From NCBI RefSeq assembly GCF_010731815.2, contig NZ_AP022593.1, forward strand, positions 806,001-870,000: a stretch of DNA of 64,000 nucleotides, in the 5' to 3' direction. Source of the stretch: Mycolicibacterium arabiense. Lineage in GTDB: Bacteria > Actinomycetota > Actinomycetes > Mycobacteriales > Mycobacteriaceae. Below the pieces are notes generated by a model, which did not search any database, was not told the origin of the DNA, and saw only the letters and a program-made list of their open reading frames with translations. Shown here one piece after another: positions 23,128 through 32,350 of the stretch; position 1 is the first letter of the stretch; each line of letters begins with the position of its first letter. Position numbers and translations under genes: made by a program.

Positions 23128-25065
23128 TCAGTCGTCCGACCCGCTGCTCGAGGAATCCGAGGACGAGCCCGCCGAACTCGTAGAGCCGGCCTTCGACTTG
23201 TCCGCACCGCTGTCGGTCGTGGACTTCGTGGTCTTGGCCTCCGGCGTCTTGGCCTCGGTCTTCGACGCGCTGGTCGAGTCAGAGGCGTCCGACTTCGTCG
23301 ACGAGGTGGTCGAGTCGCTGGTCGAATCAGAGGAGTCCGACTTCGTCGAACTCGAGCTGTCACCCGACTTCGTCGACGTCGCCGACTCGGTCGACGGCTT
23401 CCCCTCGCTGCCGTCGACCGACGTCGGCTCGTCTGGCTGCTCGTCGACCGGTGCCGGCTCCTCCGCCGTCACGTCGGGAACGGCCACCTCGGGCGCCACT
23501 ACCTCCGGCACCGATACCTCGACGACCGCAGGCGCCTCGACCGGTGTCTCCACCACAACCGGATCCACGTCCGCGACAACGGGTTCGACGTCAACAGGCG
23601 CCGCGGGTTCGGCCGACACGGTGTCGATGCCTTCGTCCGCCACGACCGTGGCGTCGCCCTCCGGTTCCACCGTGGCGGCCAGCTTGCCCGCGACGGTCGG
23701 TTCGGGCTCGGTCAGCGCCAGCGTGGCGACCGTGGCGGCCGGGGCCGCGGGACGCAGGAAACCGAACAGGTTGGAGATCGCGTTGACGAATCCCTGGATG
23801 AACCCGCTCGGATTGAACAGGTTGCCGATCGCCGCCTGGAACGACTTGGCCATCTGCGCCATGGCGGCGAAGAACTGCGCCAGCGGGTTGGACGGGGTTC
23901 CCGTTCCCGGTCCCGGCGGCGGAGTGGTGGTGCCGGGGGGATGAGCGGCGATCCAGTCCTTCAGCATCTGGGCCGCGTCCTTCGGGTTGCCGACGAGGTC
24001 CCACAGCCCGAAGAAGTTCTCGAGATCGGCTGGATTCTGCGGGTTGACGAGGAAGTCGCGGACGGTGTGCAGGAACACGGGACCAACGACGTCGGGGTCG
24101 TAGGTCTGCCAGTGATCGAGCAGGTCCTTGATCCACGCGGCCTGCTGCGCTTCACTCACCCCGGCCGGTCCCGTCGCCACGCCGTACTCGGTGATCCACA
24201 CTTTCTTGCCGGTGACGAGAGCCATGATCGCCTCGACCTGCTGGCGAGGGGTCAACACCGTCGCCGGGCAGCTCGGACACGAACCGGAGTACTTGATCTG
24301 GTCGCCGTAGGGATGCACCGAGAGAGCATCGAAGAAGTCGGCGGCGCCCGCAGCGAGCATCTTCTGCACGAATTCGACCGGGCTCACGGTGAATCCGGGG
24401 AACGTCTGCGTAGCGCCGACTGCGCCGGCGACCACGGTTGCCGTGGGATCGATCGCCTTGAGGACGGGATAGACCGCCTTGAGGAGGTTGGCATAGGCCA
24501 CCGGGTCGATCGGGTTGAGGAACTGGAAGTAGTTGGGCTCGTTCCAGATCTCGTACGCCGAGACCGTGCCCTTGTACCTCGTCGCGAACTTGGACATGAA
24601 GTCCTTGAACAGATTCGCGTTGGGCACACCCGATCCGAGCGGGAGGTTGGGGCCGTTGGCCACACCCCACACGGGGGTGCCGTTCACCTCGGCAAGGACG
24701 CCCATGTTTCGCGCCGCGGCCGCGCTCATGATGTCGTCGATGCTCGACCAGTTGAAGAAGTTGTCGACCGGTTCGACCAGCCCCCACGGAACGAAGACGC
24801 GAATATTGGTGACGCCGATGGCCAGCATGTCGTCGAGTTGCTTCTCGATCGCCGCCTTGGGCTGTCCGTACAGCGGCGACGTCGCGATGCCGACTGTGCT
24901 TGGCGTGGTGGTGATCTCGGCGACGGTTTGGAACTTCGCCTCGGCGAGACGAGGCGGTTCCATGAAGAGACCACTGGCGTAGGCGCTCGCAATCGCCACG
25001 GGCAGCGCAGCGAGGACACTGCGGGTCGCGATGCGGCGAAGCAAACGCTCCTTGGACTTTGCCAT
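23128..25065 (-). CDS. Secreted clan GH-A-like glycoside hydrolase with Ser/Asp-rich tail
   Basis: A 645-residue exported protein. A basic signal sequence (RRIATRSVLAALPVAIASAYASG, residues 11-33) precedes a (beta/alpha)8 catalytic domain of about residues 50-370. The acid/base is Glu176 in YEIWNEPN and the likely nucleophile Glu293 in WITEYG, as in GH5/GH39-type enzymes. HPYGDQIKYSGSCPSC contributes two cysteines. A hydrophobic linker (about 395-440) is followed by about 200 residues rich in Val/Pro/Glu and then Ser/Thr/Asp/Lys. The substrate is unknown; a mycobacterial envelope polysaccharide is plausible. It is a paralogue of the next gene. Confidence 0.85.
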   Translation of the reverse strand: MAKSKERLLRRIATRSVLAALPVAIASAYASGLFMEPPRLAEAKFQTVAEITTTPSTVGIATSPLYGQPKAAIEKQLDDMLAIGVTNIRVFVPWGLVEPVDNFFNWSSIDDIMSAAAARNMGVLAEVNGTPVWGVANGPNLPLGSGVPNANLFKDFMSKFATRYKGTVSAYEIWNEPNYFQFLNPIDPVAYANLLKAVYPVLKAIDPTATVVAGAVGATQTFPGFTVSPVEFVQKMLAAGAADFFDALSVHPYGDQIKYSGSCPSCPATVLTPRQQVEAIMALVTGKKVWITEYGVATGPAGVSEAQQAAWIKDLLDHWQTYDPDVVGPVFLHTVRDFLVNPQNPADLENFFGLWDLVGNPKDAAQMLKDWIAAHPPGTTTPPPGPGTGTPSNPLAQFFAAMAQMAKSFQAAIGNLFNPSGFIQGFVNAISNLFGFLRPAAPAATVATLALTEPEPTVAGKLAATVEPEGDATVVADEGIDTVSAEPAAPVDVEPVVADVDPVVVETPVEAPAVVEVSVPEVVAPEVAVPDVTAEEPAPVDEQPDEPTSVDGSEGKPSTESATSTKSGDSSSSTKSDSSDSTSDSTTSSTKSDASDSTSASKTEAKTPEAKTTKSTTDSGADKSKAGSTSSAGSSSDSSSSGSDD

Positions 25066-25530
25066 TCCCTGATTCCCCTTGTCTTAGAGGTTCGAATTGT
25101 CGGCACCGTCAGCCGATGCGCTGAATTTACAACTCCGTCAGCAAATTTGCATAATCAAAATCAAAACAGGGAAATGGTCTTGAAATCGGCCGACTTTGCT
25201 TCGTCGAATAACGCAAAGAATGGCGACCATGGCGAAATTAGCGACGTTAGCCTCGTCGCCATAAGGTCTGTTACGGGAGTGACTCCCGCGTGAATGTCTC
25301 CAGTTCAAAGCCATGCACAGACGAGCCGATCGGCCACTTGGATTTCGGTATTGCCGCTACCAAAACGGGTTTCAGCAATGAATGACGCGGTCCTGACCGT
25401 CCGGTCGGTGCGGCGCTCGAGAATTGTGACAGCCACGGTCACAAATAACATAAGTCCGCTTGGCAAACGCCAAACGCCACGGTCCCTGCGAGGCAGGGGC
25501 CGTGGCGCGTCGGCGGGTCGATTAGGTCGG
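25066..25530. promoter_or_regulatory. AT-richer intergenic region between the hydrolase paralogues
   Basis: 465 bp without a convincing gene. The part at 25115-25260 is clearly AT-rich and should carry the promoter of the 23128-25065 gene (minus strand). The right part holds the terminator of the upstream paralogue. Confidence 0.5.
25475..25507 (-). terminator. Terminator downstream of the second glycoside hydrolase
   Basis: CGCCACGGTCCCTGC pairs with GCAGGGGCCGTGGCG over 15 bp (one T-G) around a GAG loop, 24 bp after the stop codon. Confidence 0.8.
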
Positions 25531-27507
25531 CTAACCCTCCGCTTCTGATCCTGGGTCGGACGTGGCTGCTCCGGTCGAGACGAGTCCCGACCTGGATCCC
25601 GAGCCCACGGCGGCGCCCGCGCGTTGGTCATGCCGGTGTCCCGACTTCGACGTCCCAGAATCGGGGGTCGACTTCCGCACCGACTTGGAACCCGCCTCAT
25701 CGGATCCGGCCGGATTGCCCGTGGCATCCCCCGCCTTCGCCGGCTTGGCGGAATCCTGCGCGGTCGACGAGTCGCCGGCCGCCGGTTTGGCGTCACCCGA
25801 CGGTTCCGGAGTACCCGTGGCCGGCTTGGGCCCGGCTTCTTCGGCCGCATCGTCGGCCACTGGCTCGGCCACCGTCGGATCCGTATCAGGTTGTGTCGTC
25901 GCCTGTTCGGCGACTTCCGGATCAGTGGCCTCCGGCTCGGTCACGACGGGCTCGGTCACGACGGGCTCGGTCACGACGGGCTCGGTGACGACGGGCTCGG
26001 TCACGTCCGGCGCCGGGGCCTCCGGCGCCACGTCGGCGTCAGCGGCGATCGGGTCCGCACCGGCGTCGGTGGTCCCGTCCCCCTCGATCGGCGAATCGCT
26101 TTCCGTCACCGTCGAAGCCGGCTCGGCCCCCTCGGCCACCGTGGCATCGGCGGCTGCCGCCAGATCGGCCAGCTTGGCTTGCACGGAGGACTCCACGGCC
26201 TCGGTTGCGACGAGCGTCGCCGCAGGCGCAGGAGCGGCGAACTGCGCGAAGAAGTTGGCCAGGGCCTGCGCAATGGCTTGTGCCACCGCCTGCGCCACCG
26301 CGGCGAAGAACTGCGCGATCGGATCGATCGGGTTCCCCGGATTGCCCGGGTTACCTGGATTTCCCGGTCCCCCTGGCTGATTGGCGGCCAGCCACTTCTT
26401 GAGCATCTCGGCGGCGGCCTTCATGGCACCGGCCTCGGTCCAGAGTCCGTAGTAGTCGTGCGGATTGGTCGGGTTCAGCGCATTCGGGGTGTCGCGCCCG
26501 GTGTACAGGAAGATCGGACCGACCAGGTCTTCGTCGTAGGTCTGCCAGTGATCCAGCAGATCCTTGATCCACGCTGCTTGCTGCTCCTGCGTGAAGGGTC
26601 CGCCGGGGGTGGTGGGCAAGCCGTATTCGGTGACCCAGACCTTCTTGCCGTTGAGCATGTCCATGATCGACTCGACCTGCTGACGCGGCGTCAGCACCGT
26701 CGGCTGGCACGTCGGGCACGACCCGGAGTACGCGATCTCCTCGCCGTACGGGTGAACCGAGAGTGCGTCGAAGTAGTTTGCGGCGCCGGCTGCGAGCATG
26801 CGTTGCACGAACTGAACGGGGTCCATGGTGAAGGACGACGTCTGCGTTGTTCCGACGGCGCCGGCGACCACGGTGGCGGTGGGATCCAGGTTCTTGATCA
26901 CCGGATAGACGGCCTGCAGCAGCGCCGCGTAGGCCTCCGGATTGATCGGGTTCGAGAACTGAACGTAGTTGGGCTCGTTCCAGATCTCGTACGCCGAGAC
27001 CGTTTCGTCGTACCGATTGACGAAGTCGCGCATGAAGTCGGTGAACGCCCCGACGTTCGGAGTGTCGGCTCCCAATGGGAAGCCCGGAGCGTTCGGGTTC
27101 GGTCCAGCCCACAGCGGAGTCGCGTTCACCTCGGCCAGCACGCCCATGTTGCGCGAAGCCGCGGCGGTCATGATGTCGTCGATGTGGCTCCAGTCGTAGG
27201 TGTTGTCCACCTGTTCGACGAGTCCCCACGGCACGAAGACACGGATGTTCTGCACGCCGATCGCCTGCATCTCGTCGAGCTGCTGGTTGATCTGAGCCAG
27301 CGTCTGCCCGTAGAGGGGCGAGGTGGCGATGCCGACTGTCGTTGGCGAGACCGATATCTCAGCCACCGGGAGGTAGTCATAGGCGGCGAGTCGCGGCGGC
27401 GAGGTGAAGATGCCACTCGCATAAGCCCCGATCATCGCGACGGGAAGCGCGGCAATCACCGTCCGCGTCGCGAGGTTGCGGAGCAACCCGGCCTTCTTCT
27501 TGCTCAT
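25531..27507 (-). CDS. Secreted clan GH-A-like glycoside hydrolase with repetitive acidic tail
   Basis: A 658-residue paralogue of the neighbouring hydrolase, close to it over signal peptide and catalytic domain (VGIATSPLYGQ, NIRVFVPWGLVE, NMGVLAEVN, LLDHWQTYD shared). The acid/base is Glu178 (YEIWNEPN) and the nucleophile Glu294 (WVTEYG). A collagen-like GPGNPGNPGNPGNP linker follows the catalytic domain, then an Ala-rich hydrophobic stretch and a tail with the pentapeptide VVTEP in tandem. ATG 27507 is chosen because GGAG lies 6-9 nt upstream. Tandem duplication followed by tail divergence is the likely history. Confidence 0.85.
   Translation of the reverse strand: MSKKKAGLLRNLATRTVIAALPVAMIGAYASGIFTSPPRLAAYDYLPVAEISVSPTTVGIATSPLYGQTLAQINQQLDEMQAIGVQNIRVFVPWGLVEQVDNTYDWSHIDDIMTAAASRNMGVLAEVNATPLWAGPNPNAPGFPLGADTPNVGAFTDFMRDFVNRYDETVSAYEIWNEPNYVQFSNPINPEAYAALLQAVYPVIKNLDPTATVVAGAVGTTQTSSFTMDPVQFVQRMLAAGAANYFDALSVHPYGEEIAYSGSCPTCQPTVLTPRQQVESIMDMLNGKKVWVTEYGLPTTPGGPFTQEQQAAWIKDLLDHWQTYDEDLVGPIFLYTGRDTPNALNPTNPHDYYGLWTEAGAMKAAAEMLKKWLAANQPGGPGNPGNPGNPGNPIDPIAQFFAAVAQAVAQAIAQALANFFAQFAAPAPAATLVATEAVESSVQAKLADLAAAADATVAEGAEPASTVTESDSPIEGDGTTDAGADPIAADADVAPEAPAPDVTEPVVTEPVVTEPVVTEPVVTEPEATDPEVAEQATTQPDTDPTVAEPVADDAAEEAGPKPATGTPEPSGDAKPAAGDSSTAQDSAKPAKAGDATGNPAGSDEAGSKSVRKSTPDSGTSKSGHRHDQRAGAAVGSGSRSGLVSTGAATSDPGSEAEG
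25934..26005 (-). repeat. 15-bp tandem repeat encoding VVTEP
   Basis: Nearly five copies of GGCTCGGTCACGACG (plus-strand reading), one with a single substitution, within the hydrolase tail. Copy number is likely to vary between strains. Confidence 0.85.
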
Positions 27508-28049
27508 CGAGGCTCCTATGCACATTCGTGATTCGTCGACTGCGTCAACGTGGTGGCCCAAACCTAATCATGCGGCAGCAAACCTGTACAGCTATTGATC
27601 AGAACTTCCTGATGAGTTTGCTCAGCGGTTTTCAGCACAAGATCGAACGGGCCTGAATCACGGCGGATAGGTGCAGATTTAGCAAATACCGGCGAATGGA
27701 ATCAAATCGGACCTGTTTGCAGACTCAAAGGTCACAAACCGCGCCATAACCCCTGTTTGAAGCACCTGCAGCGAACTCGAGTCCGCGCGACTAGAGTGAC
27801 CGCAACACACCCGGGAGGTCCCGGTGGTGGCTACCGGCAATAACTACTCTTAGGTAGCTTTTCACCGGGGCTGCGAAGCAAACCTAAATTTACTTAGCCG
27901 CCAATAACGGTGGCAAGCATCTGGTTAATCGATAGTTACGCTCATCACGCGCCGATCACGGGGCGTGAGACAGCGCGCACCAACGAAGACACGCCGCCCG
28001 CTACGTCAGCGGGCGGCGTGCAACGTGGCCGTGCGTATGAGTCCTTCGA
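27508..28049. promoter_or_regulatory. 542-bp intergenic region upstream of the second hydrolase
   Basis: No convincing gene is present. The hydrolase promoter should lie in the AT-rich part (27560-27760). CCGGGA-GG-TCCCGG (27813-27826) is a small perfect stem, and the segment 27830-27930 contains further short inverted repeats. The dps terminator is at the right end. I compared it with the actinobacterial c-di-AMP riboswitch and did not find the required motifs. Confidence 0.45.
27990..28020 (-). terminator. Terminator downstream of dps
   Basis: CACGCCGCCCGCT and AGCGGGCGGCGTG form a perfect 13-bp stem with a 5-nt loop, 29 bp past the dps stop; there is no T-tract. Confidence 0.85.
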
Positions 28050-28562
28050 CTAGACCTTGCGATTCTCCGACTTGATCAGCCACGCGAGCTTCTCCAGCCC
28101 GTCGATGAGCTGGTGCAAGACGTCCGCGGTCGTGGCGTCCTCGGCATCGACGTCGTCGTGGACGGCGCGCATGGTGTCGACCGCCGCGTACACCCGAGTG
28201 GTCACCAGATCGACGGTCTCCGCGGTGCTCACCTCGTATGCCGGGAACCGGGGTAACGAGGTGCTGGCCGCGACGGTGTCGGACCGTCCGTCCGGCACGC
28301 CGTCGAGTGCGCGAAGTCGCTCGGCGATCGTGTCGCTGCCGGTGCGGGCGAAGTCGACCAATTCGTCGAGTTGCAGGTGCAGATCGCGGAAGTTGGTACC
28401 CACGACGTTCCAGTGCGCCTGCTTGCCCTGTAGGTGCAGTTCGATCAGGTCCACGAGCACGCGCTGCAGATTCTCCGCCAGGCCTGCCGAGGCTCGGAAT
28501 CCGGTCACGTCGGCCTCGTCGCGGCGCTTGGTGTCGGTGGTGTTGGTGGTGGTGTCGACCAT
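28050..28562 (-). CDS. dps: Dps ferritin-like DNA-binding/iron-storage protein
   Basis: A 170-residue Dps protein. The intersubunit ferroxidase motif is AHWNVVGTNFRDLHLQLDELVD with His50, His62 and Asp66. A Lys/Arg-bearing N-terminal tail (MVDTTTNTTDTKRRDEADVT) may bind DNA. Dps oxidises Fe2+ with H2O2 and compacts DNA in stress and stationary phase. GGGGAGAG upstream supports ATG 28562. By position near cyd it is likely the equivalent of Dps2 of M. smegmatis, an inference from recalled synteny. Confidence 0.92.
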   Translation of the reverse strand: MVDTTTNTTDTKRRDEADVTGFRASAGLAENLQRVLVDLIELHLQGKQAHWNVVGTNFRDLHLQLDELVDFARTGSDTIAERLRALDGVPDGRSDTVAASTSLPRFPAYEVSTAETVDLVTTRVYAAVDTMRAVHDDVDAEDATTADVLHQLIDGLEKLAWLIKSENRKV

Positions 28563-28657
28563 CGTCTGCTCTCCCCTCGTCTGTCGAGTACGAACTCGTC
28601 TGCCGGGTTCAACAGCGCCACCGCGGCCAGTGGTGGCGATTGCCGCCGTGAGAGTCC

Positions 28658-30445
28658 TCACACGCGCTGGTCCTGATGCGTCAGCATCCGCGCATACCCG
28701 GCTCCCATGCCGAGCAGGACGAGCCCGACGACGATGAACACCACCACGCGGAAGATGCCGTCGAGGGTGCCCAAGTCGAAGACGAACAGCTTGGCCATCG
28801 CCGCCGCAACGAGGGCGAGACCGCCCACGAGCGCCGCCGAACGCTCCGTGCGCGGCATTCGAGCGGCAATCCACAGCAGACCGGCCGCCACGCCGATCCA
28901 CACGATGGTCGCCGCGACGTGGCCCGCGTAGAACCCGGCACCCTCACCACCGACGAGGACGCCCGATGTCACGAACAGCACGGTGCTCGCATACAGCGCG
29001 GCGACGCCGCAACCGCCCCAGACGATTCGAGTGACGTCGGTACCGGGATCGGGCCGGTGCGCCAGCGACCAGACGATCGCCGATGCGCACGCGATGACGA
29101 GGACGCTGGTGATGAGTGTCGACACGGCGATCGCGCCGGTGACCTCCGTGGGCGCCACCAGTGCGTCGACCGATGCGGATTCCAGGTAGAAGAGCCCACC
29201 CACCGACGCAAAGGCGACCGCCGCACCGTCGGCCAGACCGCTGTGCCGTCCGGCCACGGCCAGAACGCACGCCATCGCCACGAGGACGGGCGCGGCAACC
29301 GGGCCGTCGAACGCGGCGATGACGGCAACCAGACCCGCAACCGTCGCCAGAGCCGTCCAGACCCGGCGGACCGACCGCGTCACTCCCGGCAACTCGCGGC
29401 CCAGCAGCACGATGCCGAGGACGACGGCTGCGAGCGAGGCGTCCAGGACGGCCGACGTCACACGGTCGGCGACCAGGGGCAGTGCCAGCACCGGCAACGA
29501 ACCCACCGCGCCGAGCACCGCCGTACCGACGGGACGATTGCCGTGCGGCAGCAGGAGAAGTGCTCCGACCACTGCGAGCACGGCGGCGATCGCACAGGCT
29601 CCGGATAGCCAGCCTGCCGACGACGGCGCTGCCGCGATCAAGGCGACCAACAGGGGCAGCGTGGCGACCGCGATGCGGGCGGCGTGCATCGCCGTCCAGT
29701 CCCTGCCCAACTGAACCGGCAGGGCTGCCGCCGACAGGGACAGGAGGAATGCGACCACCAGCAGGGTCAGATCCCCTGCGACCGCAGGCGCCAGGGCGAG
29801 CAGCGGTACGAGCACGAGCAGCCCCAGATGCTCGGAGTTCCACCGTCGGGCCAGGGTGAGTCCCCCGCCGGCCACCAGGGCCGCGATCACGAGGCCCGCC
29901 GGCGGCGGCACCCACGCGTAGATGGTGGTCACCGCGACGACGTCGATGTACGCGGCCGCGATACCCGTTGCCGCCAACGCGATCGCGCCCACCCGACCAC
30001 CTGGCCTGCGGTTCAGCCGGCAGCTGGTGGCCACCAGACCCGCGGCCAGGACGGCACCGGCGCCGACGCGGACGCCCGGCGCGAGGATGCCCGCCTGGGC
30101 GGCCAGTACCAGGAGCAGTGCGATGCCGATCAGTGTCACCGCCACTCCCGCGACGGCGAGTGCCTTGCCGATCCATCCCTCGGATCGCTTTGCGGCGGAA
30201 TGCCTTTCGGGTGGCGGCGCAACGGGTCGCGGCAGAGGCTGCTGCGGAACCGGCGAACCCGCCGCCCAGTACGGTGCGACGGGCACCGCAACCGGCGGCG
30301 CGTACGAGCCGGCGGTGTCCGCGCGACGCTCGGCGACGATGCGGGACAACTCGTTGAGGTCGGCAGAAGCCCGGGCGAGGTAGCTGGCCATGACGGCGAA
30401 GTCCGAGGAGAGTCTGCCGATCACGACCTGGTCCGATTCGGTCAT
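28658..30445 (-). CDS. DUF2339 polytopic membrane protein
   Basis: A 595-residue protein. The N-terminal 95 residues are cytoplasmic with a short coiled coil (YLARASADLNELSRIVAERR) and a Pro-rich linker. Then there are about 18-20 closely packed hydrophobic helices. The C-terminal AKLFVFDLGTLDGIFRVVVFIVVGLVLLG is the hallmark of DUF2339. Function is unknown. It sits between dps and a two-component system, all on the minus strand. Confidence 0.85.
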   Translation of the reverse strand: MTESDQVVIGRLSSDFAVMASYLARASADLNELSRIVAERRADTAGSYAPPVAVPVAPYWAAGSPVPQQPLPRPVAPPPERHSAAKRSEGWIGKALAVAGVAVTLIGIALLLVLAAQAGILAPGVRVGAGAVLAAGLVATSCRLNRRPGGRVGAIALAATGIAAAYIDVVAVTTIYAWVPPPAGLVIAALVAGGGLTLARRWNSEHLGLLVLVPLLALAPAVAGDLTLLVVAFLLSLSAAALPVQLGRDWTAMHAARIAVATLPLLVALIAAAPSSAGWLSGACAIAAVLAVVGALLLLPHGNRPVGTAVLGAVGSLPVLALPLVADRVTSAVLDASLAAVVLGIVLLGRELPGVTRSVRRVWTALATVAGLVAVIAAFDGPVAAPVLVAMACVLAVAGRHSGLADGAAVAFASVGGLFYLESASVDALVAPTEVTGAIAVSTLITSVLVIACASAIVWSLAHRPDPGTDVTRIVWGGCGVAALYASTVLFVTSGVLVGGEGAGFYAGHVAATIVWIGVAAGLLWIAARMPRTERSAALVGGLALVAAAMAKLFVFDLGTLDGIFRVVVFIVVGLVLLGMGAGYARMLTHQDQRV

Positions 30446-30515
30446 ACCGCCATGGTTTCAGTCTGCGGTGCCTCCGCGGATGAGTAGTACTACCTCAAAG
30501 TCCAGGGTGCGTCGG

Positions 30516-31175
30516 TCAGTCGTCGAGGCCGTGCTCGATCGCATACCGGGCCAGCTCGACGCGGTTGGCCACCTGCAACTTTCGGAAGGTCGCCTGCACG
30601 TGGTTCTCCACCGTGCGATGACTCAACGACAACCGCTCGGCGATCTGCCTGGCAGTCAGCCCCTTCGCGACGTATCGGAGTACGTCGGTCTCCCGTTCGG
30701 TCAACCGCGGCGTCGACGGGCCGGCGTCGGGCGTCCGGGCGATCCGCCGGTACTCCCCGAGCACTAGACCGGCCAGACCGGGGGTGAACACTGCCCGGCC
30801 CTCCGACGTGGCCGCAACCGCCTGTGCCAGTTCGGTCTTCGATGCGCTCTTGACCAGGTAGCCCAATGCGCCCGCCTTGACCGCCTCGAGGACGTCGTCG
30901 CGTTCGTCGGACGCCGAGAGCACCAGGACCCTGCTCCCGGGCGACACCTCGAGGACCGCCGCGGTCGCTTGCGTTCCGGTGCCGTCGGACAGACGCATGT
31001 CCATCACGACGACGTCCGGCTTGACCACCCCGGCACGTCTGCGCGCGGACTCGACGCCGTCGGCGGTGGCGATCACGTCGAAGCCCTGCTCTGCCAGATC
31101 CCGCGCCACGGCGTCGCGCCAGATCGGGTGGTCGTCGACGACCATCACGGTCGGTGTCCGATCAACCTCGGTCAT
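30516..31175 (-). CDS. NarL/LuxR-family response regulator
   Basis: A 219-residue regulator: receiver domain with Asp14-Asp15, phospho-acceptor Asp59 (VVVMDMRLSDG) and Lys in YLVKSAS, then a GerE/LuxR HTH (LTERETDVLRYVAKGLTARQIAERLSLSHRTVENHVQ). Its start overlaps the kinase gene by 14 bp, indicating a cognate pair. Targets are not evident. Confidence 0.93.
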   Translation of the reverse strand: MTEVDRTPTVMVVDDHPIWRDAVARDLAEQGFDVIATADGVESARRRAGVVKPDVVVMDMRLSDGTGTQATAAVLEVSPGSRVLVLSASDERDDVLEAVKAGALGYLVKSASKTELAQAVAATSEGRAVFTPGLAGLVLGEYRRIARTPDAGPSTPRLTERETDVLRYVAKGLTARQIAERLSLSHRTVENHVQATFRKLQVANRVELARYAIEHGLDD

Positions 31176-32316
31176 GGCGCCCTCCCCGTCGCGGCACGGT
31201 CAACTCCCATTCGGTCCCGGCGCCGGGTTCGGTCGTCAGCACCGCCGTGCCACCGAGCGAATGTAGCCGACCAACAATGGATTTCGCGATGCCCAGACGC
31301 CCTTCGGTGACCGCCTGTTCGAGCCTGCCCGCGGCGATGCCGACGCCGTCGTCCCGGATGCTGACCACCACCGCGTCGTCGAGGTCCTCGAGCAGCAAGT
31401 ACGCCCTGACATCCGGCCCGGCATGTGCTGCAACGTTGTCCAGCGCGTTGGCCACCGCAGCGGCCAACTCCGTTGCCACGGCTGCGTGCAGCGGCACCGG
31501 GTCGGCGGGCAGGCTCAGCGACACCCGGTCGGTCTGCCGCGACCGCAGCAGCGCGGCCACGTCCACGGTCTCACCCGGTCCCGGCGTCTCCGCGCTCCCG
31601 TTGCTGACCAGCCGACGCAACGCCCGCTCCTGCTCGGCGGCGAGTTCGGCCAGTTCGGCGGTGTCCCCGCCGATCTCACGGCCGCGCCGGGCCACCAGCG
31701 CCAACACCTGTATGGCGCCGTCGTGCACCTCGCGCGACAGCCGCTCGCGCTCCTCCAGCGCCGCTGCCAACCGAGTCGCCTTCTCGAGTTCGGCGTGGGC
31801 CCGGCGGGCGGTCAGGGCCGCCATCCCGACCGCGAGACCCACCGCGAGTTCGATGACGATGGTCGCGTTGCGGCCCAGGTTGATGCTGACGTAGCCCTTG
31901 TAGGCCGCGTTCGCCGCCATCACGACGAGCCCGGCCAGCATTCCCCCGACGGGTCCCAGCAGGATCGCCGCCGAGATAGTGGCGTTGGTGGCCCACAGCG
32001 TGGTCGGCCACGACTGGTTGTCCAGCACCCACTGATCCGACGCCACCAGCTTCGTCGAGAGCACCAATGCGACGACCACCAGCAGTTCGGCGCCGACCCA
32101 CGCAGGCCGCCGGCCGAAGCCCTCGAGGTAGGCGAACCCGCACGCCGCACTCCAGACGAGCAGGACGACGAACAGTCCCCAAGTCAACCCGTGGTGTTCC
32201 AGGTCGTCGTTGACGACGACCTGGAAGTACGCCGCGTAGCCACAGCTGAGGAGACGGAACCCCTGCGCGGCACGCCACAGCGGCGCGGCGGGGTCGGGTG
32301 CCGCCGGTTCGCGCAT
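31162..32316 (-). CDS. Membrane sensor histidine kinase (MacS-like)
   Basis: A 384-residue kinase. The N-terminal membrane domain has about six helices (residues 20-170), followed by a HisKA_3-type dimerisation helix with phospho-acceptor His198 in LSREVHDGAIQVL, then an HATPase domain (N box ELAAAVANALDNVAAHAG, G box DDGVGIAAG). The layout matches actinobacterial DUF5931/MacS kinases. The signal sensed is unknown; the membrane-embedded sensor lacks a large external domain. Confidence 0.9.
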   Translation of the reverse strand: MREPAAPDPAAPLWRAAQGFRLLSCGYAAYFQVVVNDDLEHHGLTWGLFVVLLVWSAACGFAYLEGFGRRPAWVGAELLVVVALVLSTKLVASDQWVLDNQSWPTTLWATNATISAAILLGPVGGMLAGLVVMAANAAYKGYVSINLGRNATIVIELAVGLAVGMAALTARRAHAELEKATRLAAALEERERLSREVHDGAIQVLALVARRGREIGGDTAELAELAAEQERALRRLVSNGSAETPGPGETVDVAALLRSRQTDRVSLSLPADPVPLHAAVATELAAAVANALDNVAAHAGPDVRAYLLLEDLDDAVVVSIRDDGVGIAAGRLEQAVTEGRLGIAKSIVGRLHSLGGTAVLTTEPGAGTEWELTVPRRGGRHDRG

Positions 32317-32350
32317 GGCTCCTACTACACCACCCGGCTATACCACCCGG

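Noticed and set aside
27850..27900. IdeR-like iron box (TTTAGGTTTGC) between the hydrolase and dps
   Set aside because: Only one half-site matches, and it lies downstream of dps rather than at its promoter.
27508..27990. Possible c-di-AMP (ydaO) riboswitch upstream of a cell-wall-type hydrolase
   Set aside because: The expected GGGGGA-CC, GGTGAAT and CAGCTAACC core motifs are not present in order on either strand.
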